Source: Niastella sp. (GTDB lineage Bacteria; Bacteroidota; Bacteroidia; Chitinophagales; Chitinophagaceae). From it: 7,405 nt of DNA. Below the pieces are notes generated by a model, which was not told the DNA's origin, searched no databases, and was given only the letters and a program-made list of their open reading frames with translations. Both the position numbers and the translations under genes were made by a program. The stretch is taken from the NCBI GenBank assembly GCA_021154515.1, contig JAJKIL010000234.1, positions 1 to 7,405 of the forward strand, written 5' to 3'. Below are positions 1-6,270 of this stretch, one piece after another; the stretch's first letter is position 1, and every line of letters starts with the position of its first letter.

Positions 1-476
1 AAGGTTTGAACAAAATTCTCGTATTTTTCTTCAGGCGTTGAACTCAATGTGGTAAAAAGACGTTGCCGGTTGCTGATATGACTTCTGGTAACCAACTGCT
101 CAGACAAAATAGTCAGTTCTGGGATATCTTTTAACAGGCGATCAAAATCGGGTTTGCTCCAAAGTAACACCTCACTTCGTTCTATGGCAGCGATCGTAAA
201 TTGTGACGGTGTTTGCTGGTGATAGCTTTCCGGGTCCAGTGTCCAGTTGTTTTCCGGTGAAAAGTATAAAATATGCTCGCTGCCATCTGCTCCAATACCA
301 TAAATGCGCAGGAGCCCTTTTACAATAAACGTTTTATGCCGGCACACCTGGCCTTGTTGCAACAACGTCTCATTCCGGTGCAGGGAAACAGGCTTTGCGG
401 CCGAAACGATCTGTTCAATTTCTGAATCGTTCAGGTTGGTGCAGGTGCGTAAATAAGTATCAAATACGGTGGTCAT
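1..476 (-). CDS. Crp/Fnr-family transcriptional regulator, N-terminal part (cut by window edge)
   Basis: Reading leftward from the ATG at 476-474, the frame stays open to base 1, giving 158 residues with no stop. The fragment is a cyclic-nucleotide-binding-like beta-roll: an N-terminal helix (about 1-27), then strands with the typical glycine turns (LLQQGQVCRHKTFIVKGLLR at about 38-57, then EHILYFSPENNWTLD at 67-81), followed by the long dimerisation helix (about 107-140). It ends at TPEEKYENFVQT, which in Bacteroidota Crp-like proteins sits just before the winged-helix DNA-binding domain; that domain lies outside the window. The start is supported by AAAGGA a few bases upstream. The arginine/serine cAMP-binding signature of E. 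coli Crp is not evident, so the ligand is unknown and many relatives may bind none. It lies downstream of transketolase on the same strand but behind a terminator, so it is probably transcribed separately. Family call is confident; regulon unknown. Confidence 0.88.
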   Translation of the reverse strand, partial: MTTVFDTYLRTCTNLNDSEIEQIVSAAKPVSLHRNETLLQQGQVCRHKTFIVKGLLRIYGIGADGSEHILYFSPENNWTLDPESYHQQTPSQFTIAAIERSEVLLWSKPDFDRLLKDIPELTILSEQLVTRSHISNRQRLFTTLSSTPEEKYENFVQT

Positions 477-484
477 ATTCCTTT

Positions 485-514
485 CAAAAATAAGAAATAT
501 GCACTTAATTCAAA
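485..514 (-). promoter_or_regulatory. Candidate Bacteroidota promoter of the Crp/Fnr gene
   Basis: On the minus strand, TATTTTTG (492 down to 485) matches the Bacteroidota -7 consensus TAnnTTTG exactly. TTTG (514 down to 511) lies 18 bp upstream, as expected for the -33 element. Transcription would then begin only a few bases before the ATG at 476, leaving almost no leader. The AAAGGA ribosome-binding candidate overlaps the same place, so promoter and ribosome site compete as explanations. Confidence 0.45.
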
Positions 515-521
515 TAGTCAT

Positions 522-530
522 TAACTGTTA
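522..530. promoter_or_regulatory. Short dyad upstream of the Crp/Fnr promoter
   Basis: TAACTGTTA is a perfect inverted repeat of 4-bp arms around one central base, just upstream of the -33 candidate of the Crp/Fnr gene. It could be a regulator site, but arms this short arise easily by chance. Confidence 0.15.
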
Positions 531-538
531 TGCGTAAA

Positions 539-573
539 TAAGGTGAGCCACTCTGCAAGAGTGACCCACCTTA
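539..573 (-). terminator. Hairpin terminator after transketolase
   Basis: An outer stem of 7 bp (539-545 with 567-573, AAGGTG facing CACCTT) and an inner stem of 5 bp (549-553 with 559-563, CACTC facing GAGTG) close on a 5-base loop, separated by a small internal loop. It lies 6 bases beyond the transketolase stop. Read on the minus strand it runs into TTATTTAC, a short T-rich tail. This fits an intrinsic terminator separating the transketolase from the Crp/Fnr gene. Confidence 0.6.
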
Positions 574-578
574 ATAAC

Positions 579-2453
579 CTAAGCGTGGCTGTGCGCCATT
601 TCATTTGACCGCACCAGCAGTTTTTTTACTTTCGCTGCAATACTGACCGCATCGATGCCGGCATCTTTCATTAATTCCTCTTGTTTACCCGATTGAGAGA
701 TCTTTGTCACGGCCATCTTTTCTACATAATTGCCTTCGGCGCTAACGGCTGCAGCAATAAAATCACCCAAACCACCATGCGCAAAATGATCTTCCACTGA
801 AATAATACATTTGAAACGGGTGCTGTTCAAACAATCCAGCAAGGTATCTCTGTCAACCGGACTTACGGAATAACAATCCACCACCCGGATGTTTATATCT
901 TCCTGCTTCAGTAGCTCAGCCGCCTGCAGCGCTTCATACACGGTAATACCGGTAGCGGCAACCGTAAGCAGGTCATCATTTGATTGCAGGATTATTTTTG
1001 AACCGCCAATTTTAAACTCATCGCCGGGCTTATATAATAGTTTTGTTTTTGGGCGCAAGGTGCGCATATATACAATACCGTTGTGCTGCACCATTTGCGG
1101 CACCAGGCTGGCAGTGGAAACGGCCTCGCAAGGTTGCAGTACAACCGTATCGGGCAGGGCGCCAAAGAACGCAATATCTTCCAACGCCATTTGCGAAGGG
1201 CCATCTTCCCCAATAGATACGCCAACGTGCGAACCCACAAATTTTATATTGGCTTCAGAGATGCGGGCCATCCTGATCTGGTCGGCAGCACGCATAAAGA
1301 ACGCGCCAAAAGTGGCTACCACCGGTATCTTACCAATTCGTGATAAACCGGCGCCTACAGATACCATGTTCTGTTCCGCAATAAAACATTCCACGAAACG
1401 CTCGGGGGTTACCTTTAACGCGTCTTCGGTAAAGGTGGAGTTCTTTACATCAGCATCCAGCACATACATTTCCGGCGTATGTTGCGTGATCTGCGCCAAT
1501 GCCTCGCCAAACACTTCGCGCGTCGCATAGGATTTGGCGTTATCAAAATCAAGTTTAACGGCCGTATTTATTTTTACGTCGGCAGAAGCGATTGTAGTAG
1601 TGGCCGGTTTCCGCAATTCAAAACGCGCATCGTCATTGATTGGCCCCAACTCATCCAGCGCTTTTTTCAGCTCGTCTTCTTTTAACGCCTTACCATGCCA
1701 GCCATCTTTATTTTCAATAAAAGAAACCCCTTTTCCTTTTTCGGTCCTGGCAATAATAGCCACGGGTTGCGTGCCTGCATGGCTATGAGCCTGTTCCAAC
1801 GCCTGGTCTATTTGTTCATAATTATGACCATCGATGGTAAATACCCTGAAATTAAAAGCCCTGAACCGTTGTTCATATTCATTCATGTGATGGCCAAACA
1901 TGGTTTCTCCACTTTGCGCCAGGCGGTTGATATCTAAGATCGTAATCAAATTATTTAACCGGTGGTAGGAGGCAAAGTTGGCTGCTTCCCATACCTGGCC
2001 TTCCGCCAGTTCTCCATCGCCACACAACACATAAGTCGTAAAAGGCAGGTTTTCCCTTTTTGCCGCCAACGCCATACCGGCCCCTACAGAAAGTCCCTGT
2101 CCTAAAGAACCCGTAGCAGCTTCTGCATATTTGTACTTGGGGACCGGGTGTCCTTCAAACCGGCTGTTTAATTTTCGTAATGTTTTTAATTCATTCAGGT
2201 CATAGGCGTTGCTCATGCCAAACAGGGCGTACAGCAGGGGAGCAGCATGACCTTTGGACAACACAAACCGGTCGTTGTATATGTTCAATGGGTTGGAAAC
2301 ATCGTAGGTAAAATATTTATCAAACAACACGGCTGTTATATCTGCCGCCGATAAACAGGAAGTGGGGTGTCCTGATCCTGCTGCAGTTGTAGACACAAGA
2401 CACCATTTGCGCAGTAATTTTGCCTTTTCTTCCCAGGCACTTGTATTTTTCAT
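579..2453 (-). CDS. tkt: Transketolase, animal-type single-chain form (EC 2.2.1.1)
   Basis: This cytosolic, thiamine-diphosphate-dependent enzyme of the non-oxidative pentose phosphate pathway moves two-carbon ketol units between sugar phosphates. All three domains are present in 624 residues. The PP domain (about 1-275) has GSGHP (H29), KGH (H69), GSLGQG (115-120) and the ThDP/metal motif GDGELAEG (145-152) through N168 to DIN (174-176); WHGK follows at 252-255. The Pyr domain (about 305-475) carries the catalytic glutamate in IAEQNM (E360), SHVGVSIGEDGPSQMALED (408-426) and MRTLRP (463-468). The C-terminal domain has VEDHFAHGGLG (553-563). Length and motifs resemble the human enzyme (about 623 residues) more than E. 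coli TktA (about 663), judged from memory of the families. The start is the only good ATG near the family N-terminus; no Shine-Dalgarno is visible. No other pentose-phosphate gene adjoins it. Sugar specificity is inferred from the family. Confidence 0.96.
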   Translation of the reverse strand: MKNTSAWEEKAKLLRKWCLVSTTAAGSGHPTSCLSAADITAVLFDKYFTYDVSNPLNIYNDRFVLSKGHAAPLLYALFGMSNAYDLNELKTLRKLNSRFEGHPVPKYKYAEAATGSLGQGLSVGAGMALAAKRENLPFTTYVLCGDGELAEGQVWEAANFASYHRLNNLITILDINRLAQSGETMFGHHMNEYEQRFRAFNFRVFTIDGHNYEQIDQALEQAHSHAGTQPVAIIARTEKGKGVSFIENKDGWHGKALKEDELKKALDELGPINDDARFELRKPATTTIASADVKINTAVKLDFDNAKSYATREVFGEALAQITQHTPEMYVLDADVKNSTFTEDALKVTPERFVECFIAEQNMVSVGAGLSRIGKIPVVATFGAFFMRAADQIRMARISEANIKFVGSHVGVSIGEDGPSQMALEDIAFFGALPDTVVLQPCEAVSTASLVPQMVQHNGIVYMRTLRPKTKLLYKPGDEFKIGGSKIILQSNDDLLTVAATGITVYEALQAAELLKQEDINIRVVDCYSVSPVDRDTLLDCLNSTRFKCIISVEDHFAHGGLGDFIAAAVSAEGNYVEKMAVTKISQSGKQEELMKDAGIDAVSIAAKVKKLLVRSNEMAHSHA

Positions 2454-2485
2454 AATAGGTATATAAATGATGAATAATGTAAGCG

Positions 2486-2493
2486 CACAATTA
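2486..2493 (-). promoter_or_regulatory. Weak candidate -7 element for transketolase
   Basis: On the minus strand TAATTGTG matches the Bacteroidota -7 motif TAnnTTTG at all but one fixed position and would leave a leader of roughly 30 bases before the ATG at 2453. No convincing -33 TTTG is present; only TGTT lies at about the right distance. It is the best candidate found for this gene in the 149-bp divergent gap. Confidence 0.25.
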
Positions 2494-2552
2494 GAGTGCC
2501 ATCGTTTGTTAACAGGAATTGTAGAAATTATTAGCCACTATCACTTTAAATA

Positions 2553-2562
2553 GTTGGCCAAC
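2553..2562. promoter_or_regulatory. 10-bp perfect palindrome in the divergent tkt/SDR gap
   Basis: GTTGGCCAAC is a perfect palindrome in the gap between the two divergent start codons. Its TTG coincides with the candidate -33 element of the plus-strand SDR, where a bound repressor could block that promoter. No second copy is visible in the gap. Confidence 0.25.
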
Positions 2563-2583
2563 CACCCATTATAGGTAATTTTA
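2554..2583 (+). promoter_or_regulatory. Candidate promoter of the first SDR gene
   Basis: TTG at 2554-2556 is followed after 19 bp by TAATTTTA at 2576-2583, which matches TAnnTTTG except for the last base. Spacing suits the Bacteroidota housekeeping sigma factor. The leader before the ATG at 2603 would be about 13 bases. Confidence 0.35.
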
Positions 2584-2602
2584 CTGCCCAAACTTTATAA
2601 CA

Positions 2603-3325
2603 ATGAAACTAACAGATAACAAAATTTTAATCACCGGCGGGGGTAGCGGTATTGGTCTTGGACTTACGGAAAGATTTGTAAAAGATGGCAACACGGTCAT
2701 CGTTTGTGGCAGAAGGGAAACAGCGCTGCAGGAGGTTGCAGATAGATTTCCTTCTGTTATCACTCAGGTGTGCGACCTGGCCATTGAAGCGGACCGCATT
2801 AATTTGTTCAATTGGGTGGCGGCAAACCATCCCGACCTGAATGTGCTTGTTAATAACGCCGGCATTCAAAACTGGATGAACATTACCAATGATGATTTTT
2901 ATGACAGGGCCCAAAGCGAAATTGAAATAAATATTACGGCGCCCATTCACCTCACCAAATTATTTTTGAAACTGAAGTCGCTGAATACTATTATGAATGT
3001 ATCATCAGGACTGGCTTTTATCCCTTTATCAAAAGTGCCCGTTTATTGCGCCACTAAGGCGTTCATACGCTCGTTTACGATGTCCCTCCGGCATCAGTTA
3101 CAATCAGCAAACGTTGAAGTAATAGAGATCATTCCACCGGCGTTGAATACCGATCTGGGTGGAAAAGGCATTCACAATGAATTTCCTCCTGTAAGCGATT
3201 TTATTGAATCCATTTTTCAACAACTGAAGGAAGGAAAAACCGAATTGACCTTCGGTACCAGCGAAGCAAGGGCAAAAGACAACAACGATACCATTGCCGA
3301 CTATTTTGCCAGAATGAATGGGTGA
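2603..3325 (+). CDS. Short-chain dehydrogenase/reductase (classical SDR, DltE-like)
   Basis: A soluble 240-residue NAD(P)-dependent oxidoreductase with a complete classical SDR set: glycine-rich TGGGSGIG (11-18) at the start of the Rossmann fold, CGRR (35-38) after beta-2 where basic residues usually select NADP(H), CDL (57-59), NNAG (84-87), structural N110, and the catalytic S135, Y148 and K152 in NVSSG and YCATK. PPA (178-180) stands where many SDRs have PG. The wording of the motifs resembles the Bacteroidota group often labelled DltE or YvrD-like, whose true substrates are mostly unknown; nothing nearby suggests D-alanylation. The gene is divergent from transketolase and followed by a non-coding repeat structure, so it is probably monocistronic. 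The start ATG gives the usual short lead into beta-1; the ribosome site is weak. Family is sure, substrate unknown. Confidence 0.92.
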   Translation: MKLTDNKILITGGGSGIGLGLTERFVKDGNTVIVCGRRETALQEVADRFPSVITQVCDLAIEADRINLFNWVAANHPDLNVLVNNAGIQNWMNITNDDFYDRAQSEIEINITAPIHLTKLFLKLKSLNTIMNVSSGLAFIPLSKVPVYCATKAFIRSFTMSLRHQLQSANVEVIEIIPPALNTDLGGKGIHNEFPPVSDFIESIFQQLKEGKTELTFGTSEARAKDNNDTIADYFARMNG

Positions 3326-3429
3326 GTGGTGAATCGTGAATCGTGAATAGCTCGCTCATTTTGAGATTTACTATTAATTCTAAATTTCAAAACTCAGACG
3401 CCATTGACCATTCACCATTGACCATTGAC
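3322..3429. repeat. Two facing arrays of 7-bp repeats forming a large imperfect palindrome
   Basis: The left array has GTGAATC twice and GTGAATA (3329-3349), preceded by a degenerate unit GTGAGTG (3322-3328) that overlaps the SDR stop codon. The right array has four units, CATTGAC, CATTCAC, CATTGAC, CATTGAC (3402-3429). The reverse complement of the right units is GTCAATG or GTGAATG, so the arrays are inverted copies of one 7-bp theme, matching at about 5 to 6 of 7 positions per unit. They flank a 52-bp spacer that itself folds into a hairpin. No transposase or target-site duplication is visible. I recall similar period-7 gap sequences in other Bacteroidota genomes, but cannot verify that here. 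Function unknown. Confidence 0.75.
3359..3392. repeat. 12-bp stem hairpin at the centre of the repeat palindrome
   Basis: TTTTGAGATTTA (3359-3370) pairs with TAAATTTCAAAA (3381-3392) across a 10-base loop, with a single G-U pair as RNA and the rest Watson-Crick. Neither side is followed by a T-tract and the stem is AT-rich, so it is a poor intrinsic terminator in the strict sense, although it sits just behind the SDR gene. It may protect the mRNA 3' end or be part of the surrounding repeat element. Confidence 0.6.
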
Positions 3430-3542
3430 TGTTTTACCCTATCCCTATTTTATTGGGGTTCATCTATTCAATTATGGATTTAAGGCCATCCGGTTATGGT
3501 TCTCTAATTAAAAGAGCTTACCTTATATTAAAATTAAATACC

Positions 3543-3836
3543 ATGATTATTGTACACGACATTTTTGTTTGCAAACCCGGTAATGCCTCCAAACTGGCGA
3601 AACTGTTTAAAGAAGTGATGGGTGACGGCAAGGAGTTCGTTAATGTGATGACCGATATGACAGGGCAATTCAACCGGGTAATAATGGTAAGCCAGTACAA
3701 CGATCTAACCGCTTATGAAAAAAGCTGGGATGACTTTCAAAAAGATGAAGAAAAGATGAAAAAAATGAAAGAGAAAATGGCCAATTACACGGAGATGTAT
3801 TTGACCGGGTCGAGGGAGATTTATAAAGTGTGGTAA
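3543..3836 (+). CDS. Small protein, probable dimeric alpha/beta-barrel (NIPSNAP/ABM-like)
   Basis: A 97-residue soluble protein with no signal peptide or membrane segment. The pattern is strand (MIIVHDIFVCKPG, 1-13), helix (about 14-26), strands (about 31-37 and 43-51), a long highly charged helix (about 55-82, rich in lysine, glutamate and methionine) and a closing strand ending in SREIYKVW. This is the order of ferredoxin-like dimeric barrel proteins such as NIPSNAP and antibiotic-biosynthesis-monooxygenase-like families; no catalytic residue can be pointed to. The frame is open from 3453, but that begins at TTG and its leader (including an ATG at 3474) does not look like protein. The ATG at 3543 opens directly on the first strand after an A-rich stretch typical of Bacteroidota start regions. 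It is transcribed alone and converges with the SDR at 3878. The fold is inference; the function is unknown. Confidence 0.75.
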   Translation: MIIVHDIFVCKPGNASKLAKLFKEVMGDGKEFVNVMTDMTGQFNRVIMVSQYNDLTAYEKSWDDFQKDEEKMKKMKEKMANYTEMYLTGSREIYKVW

Positions 3837-3863
3837 AAGCCCTGCACTACGTCAAGGCTTTTA
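3834..3863. terminator. Probable bidirectional terminator between convergent genes
   Basis: TAAAAGCC (3834-3841) pairs perfectly with GGCTTTTA (3856-3863) across a 14-base loop. The left arm begins at the TAA stop of the 97-residue gene, and the right arm lies 14 bases beyond the stop of the minus-strand SDR. A and T runs on the two sides give a T-run in either direction, as in shared terminators between convergent genes. The T-run is only four bases and belongs to the stem, so strength may be modest. Confidence 0.5.
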
Positions 3864-3877
3864 TCTATGCAACAAAT

Positions 3878-4615
3878 TTACCACGGACTAATGCCTGTTT
3901 CAGGCGCATTGTCATCACTAAAAAACTGACCGGTGGGACCGTCGGCGCCAAACGTAGCTGCTTTTACTACACGGGCAGCGGCATCTGACACGGTTCCGGG
4001 ACCGCTATGATTATTAAAATCGGTAGCGGTATAACCGGGATCAACCACATTTATTTTGAAGCGGGTATCGCGCAGGTTATAAGCCATTACAATCGTATAA
4101 GCATTCAGGGAAGCTTTAGACGCCACATACGAAGCCGGCTTCACCTGGTAATGTTTCCACGAAGGATCATTTTGCAGGGTAAGCGAACCCAGCCCGGAGG
4201 TAACGTTAACGATCCTTGGTTCCGGCGATTGTTTCAGCAGATCTATAAACGCTTGAGTCACTTCTATCACGCCAAAAAAATTGGTTTCAAACACCTGTCT
4301 GAAAACGTTGATGTCGGCATCAAAACCATGTTGTGGCGAACCACCACTTATGCCTGCATTATTGATCAGCACATCCAGCGATTTGATCTTTTGTCCCAAC
4401 GTGGTACGGGCAGCTTGTATAGACTCAATATTATCTACATCGATCTCTATAGGTTCTACCTGTTTTAATCCTTCCGACTGTAGCTGCTTCACAGCCTCCA
4501 GACCTTTTTGCCTGTCCCGGCAGCCCAGGTATACATAATATCCCTGCTGCAATAATTGCCTGGCAGTTTCAAAGCCAATGCTTTTGTTTGCTCCTGTAAT
4601 CAGTACTGTTTTCAT
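3878..4615 (-). CDS. Carbonyl-reductase-like short-chain dehydrogenase/reductase
   Basis: A complete 245-residue NAD(P)-dependent SDR. It shows TGANKSIG (7-14), CRDR (32-35; the arginine after beta-2 suggests NADPH), DVD (59-61), NNAG (85-88), structural N112, catalytic S140, Y163 and K167 (YVASK), and DPG (192-194). Serine and tyrosine are 23 residues apart rather than the usual 13 or so, with the extra loop at about 145-160; an insertion here is typical of carbonyl reductase (CBR1) and plant neomenthol/salutaridine reductase relatives. Members reduce aldehydes, ketones and quinones with NADPH in the cytosol. It lies 66 bp downstream of an AraC-type regulator on the same strand with its own -7 motif in the gap, a common arrangement for a regulator and its target. 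It shares only general SDR motifs with the 2603-3325 gene and is not a recent duplicate. Substrate unknown. Confidence 0.92.
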   Translation of the reverse strand: MKTVLITGANKSIGFETARQLLQQGYYVYLGCRDRQKGLEAVKQLQSEGLKQVEPIEIDVDNIESIQAARTTLGQKIKSLDVLINNAGISGGSPQHGFDADINVFRQVFETNFFGVIEVTQAFIDLLKQSPEPRIVNVTSGLGSLTLQNDPSWKHYQVKPASYVASKASLNAYTIVMAYNLRDTRFKINVVDPGYTATDFNNHSGPGTVSDAAARVVKAATFGADGPTGQFFSDDNAPETGISPW

Positions 4616-4634
4616 AATTTATTATTTAACAATA

Positions 4635-4642
4635 CAAAACTA
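4635..4642 (-). promoter_or_regulatory. Exact -7 element upstream of the carbonyl-reductase-like SDR
   Basis: On the minus strand TAGTTTTG fits TAnnTTTG perfectly, 19 bp before the ATG at 4615, in the 66-bp gap after the AraC gene. No TTG lies at the normal -33 distance (the nearest is TTA 22 bp upstream), which would suit a promoter that needs an activator such as the adjacent AraC protein. Confidence 0.45.
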
Positions 4643-4681
4643 CAGGGAGTCATTAGCCTGACTGTAACACATCCATCGGTG

Positions 4682-5572
4682 TTAATGGTACATTTTACGG
4701 ATGCTGGCCCGGTATTCAGCCGGTGTGATGCCCGTTTCCCGTTTGAAGAAGCGGTTAAAGTAGGAGGCATCGGTAAAACCGAGGTCGAAAGAAATTTCTT
4801 TTAAGGAGTTGTTGGTATGAAAAAGCAGGCGACGGGCTTCCATCACCAGCCGGTCATGAATATGTTTGATAGCCGGTTTGCCGCTTTGCGCTTTCACTAC
4901 CTCACTAAAATGCCCCGCAGAAATATTAAGTTGTGTGGCATATTCGCTTACTTCATGCAACTCACGGAAATGCTCATTTATCTTTGCCTGGAATTTCTGT
5001 AACAACAATTTTTCTGCCGAAGTATCATTGCTCTTAAACTGCTCATTATACAAACGGCTTAAATAAGTAAGCAGCACCGTGAGATACGCGCCCAGCATCC
5101 GTTGCTGCCATTCACCGGGACGCCGGTACTCCGCATTGATCTTACTCATCATGTCTTCCACAAAATTTACATCAACCTCAGTAAGCAGCAGTTCATGGCC
5201 ATTGTGCGGATTTTGAATAAGCGGTAAATTACTCAATGTTGGGTTTTCCAAAAAGGACAAAAAATCACTCGTAAAAGCAATCCCAGTGCTCCATAACTCT
5301 TTAAACTCCTCTTTTACTATGATGTTATGGGGGCTTGAAAAATAGATCCTGTTATCCTGAAGTATATAGGGTGTCATATCGATCCATTGACGGGTGCCGC
5401 CGGCCCGCCTGAGGAAAATAATCAGGTAATGGTTCTTTCGGTGTGGAATAAGCAGTTCTGACTGCTCGGGCAGGCTGCCTTCAAAATTATACATTTTAAA
5501 ATGCCTGTTACCGGTTAACCCCTCCGGCTCTATAAAATATACGGGCACCTGCTGGTTGGAACTGATTGACAT
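4682..5572 (-). CDS. AraC-family transcriptional regulator
   Basis: A complete 296-residue DNA-binding regulator. Residues about 10-110 form a cupin-like sensor (IPHRKNHYLIIFLRRAGG at 42-59, then short strands with ILQDNRIYFSSPHN at 70-83), followed by a helical linker (about 132-185). The C-terminal AraC domain (about 195-293) has two helix-turn-helix motifs: LHEVSEYATQLNISAGHFSE (205-224) and the second around SLKEISFDLGFTDASYFNRF (256-275), closing with the family signature GITPAEYR (281-288). The start ATG lies 9 bp after the hydrolase stop, with GAGGA touching it, so the two are almost certainly co-transcribed and possibly translationally coupled. The next gene downstream is the carbonyl-reductase-like SDR, its most likely target. 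The sensor ligand cannot be read; the hydrolase substrate or product is a reasonable guess. Confidence 0.93.
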   Translation of the reverse strand: MSISSNQQVPVYFIEPEGLTGNRHFKMYNFEGSLPEQSELLIPHRKNHYLIIFLRRAGGTRQWIDMTPYILQDNRIYFSSPHNIIVKEEFKELWSTGIAFTSDFLSFLENPTLSNLPLIQNPHNGHELLLTEVDVNFVEDMMSKINAEYRRPGEWQQRMLGAYLTVLLTYLSRLYNEQFKSNDTSAEKLLLQKFQAKINEHFRELHEVSEYATQLNISAGHFSEVVKAQSGKPAIKHIHDRLVMEARRLLFHTNNSLKEISFDLGFTDASYFNRFFKRETGITPAEYRASIRKMYH

Positions 5573-5581
5573 TCCTCAAAA

Positions 5582-6253
5582 TTAGCATTTTTGTTTATTC
5601 AATATCGCCACAGCCCTTGCCGGTGCGGCATCCGCCTGTTCTATTTTTAAAGGCAGGCATACCAGCTGGAATATTTCACCGGTGAGCAGATCAAGATTCG
5701 TGAGGTTTTCTATAATGATCAGTTCTTTTCCAAGCAAAATTTTATGATTGGGGTATTGCAGCGAATCGATCTTATCGGGCGAAATGGCATCGAAACCTAC
5801 ACCCTTAATGGGTAACTGGGATAACCAGGTTGCCGCCGCTGTAGAAAGAACAGGGTAATCTGACAGGTACTGCGCCGTTTTCCATTTTTTCGACCACCCG
5901 GTGCAAAGCAACACGAAATCCACCTGTTCCAGGTCCCTGGCATGCGCCTGCAGAAGATCAATGGAAATCTCATTTTGATTCAATGCCCGGCAATCGACTA
6001 TGAACGCTGTGCCAGTAAATGTATCCGGTGCAAACTGGTCGAGTGTTTTTCCACCCTCGATCATATGGTAGGGAGCGTCTATATGCGTTGCATGATGGGA
6101 ATTCAACACCAGACTCATTTCAGCAAAGCCCTCGTGCTGCACCGTACTGAGTTGCTTTATTTGCGGTTGCGCAGTTCCGGGGTACACGGAGATATTGTTA
6201 TTTATCGAATGCGAAAGATCGATAATTGTTGTTTGAGTTGATTGAATAGTCAT
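5582..6253 (-). CDS. Cyclase-family metal-dependent hydrolase (kynurenine formamidase-like)
   Basis: A 223-residue cytosolic protein of the cyclase family (PF04199 type), which includes bacterial kynurenine formamidase KynB, isatin hydrolase and related amide or lactone hydrolases. The N-terminal IDLSHSINNNISVYPG (11-26) is the family hallmark. The metal site is complete: HHATHIDAPYH (53-63) gives H53, H57, D59 and H63 in the HxxxHxD pattern, and H170 and E182 lie 12 apart, as the pair H160/E172 does in KynB as I recall it. GVGFDAISPDKID (151-163) is the conserved core before them. Length is normal for the family (about 205-260). No other tryptophan or kynurenine gene adjoins, so a kynB name is not justified. 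It leads the AraC gene by 9 bp and follows the membrane-protein gene by 25 bp, with a probable promoter of its own. Fold and metal binding confident, substrate open. Confidence 0.9.
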   Translation of the reverse strand: MTIQSTQTTIIDLSHSINNNISVYPGTAQPQIKQLSTVQHEGFAEMSLVLNSHHATHIDAPYHMIEGGKTLDQFAPDTFTGTAFIVDCRALNQNEISIDLLQAHARDLEQVDFVLLCTGWSKKWKTAQYLSDYPVLSTAAATWLSQLPIKGVGFDAISPDKIDSLQYPNHKILLGKELIIIENLTNLDLLTGEIFQLVCLPLKIEQADAAPARAVAILNKQKC

Positions 6254-6270
6254 TCATTATTTTAATTGTG

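Noticed and set aside
889..1530. Plus-strand open frame of 213 codons opposite transketolase
   Set aside because: It lies entirely antisense to the well-supported transketolase, is rich in Ser, Cys, Ala and Thr with no domain pattern, and is a codon shadow.
3322..3429. CRISPR array
   Set aside because: The units are 7 bp, contiguous without spacers and inverted between the two arrays; no cas genes are present.
3453..3542. N-terminal extension of the 97-residue protein
   Set aside because: It would start at TTG and add 30 residues that look like translated non-coding DNA; the ATG at 3543 starts cleanly on the first predicted strand.
4007..4468. Plus-strand open frame of 153 codons opposite the carbonyl-reductase-like SDR
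   Set aside because: The minus-strand SDR has all catalytic motifs; the opposite frame has no recognisable fold and is a shadow.
2603..4615. Recent duplication of the two SDR genes
   Set aside because: They share only general SDR motifs, differ in the Ser-Tyr spacing and the C-terminal half, and face opposite directions.
5577..5584. TAATTTTG on the minus strand as a promoter of the second AraC gene
   Set aside because: It matches TAnnTTTG but includes the hydrolase stop codon and would start transcription at or inside the AraC start codon; co-transcription with the hydrolase is simpler.
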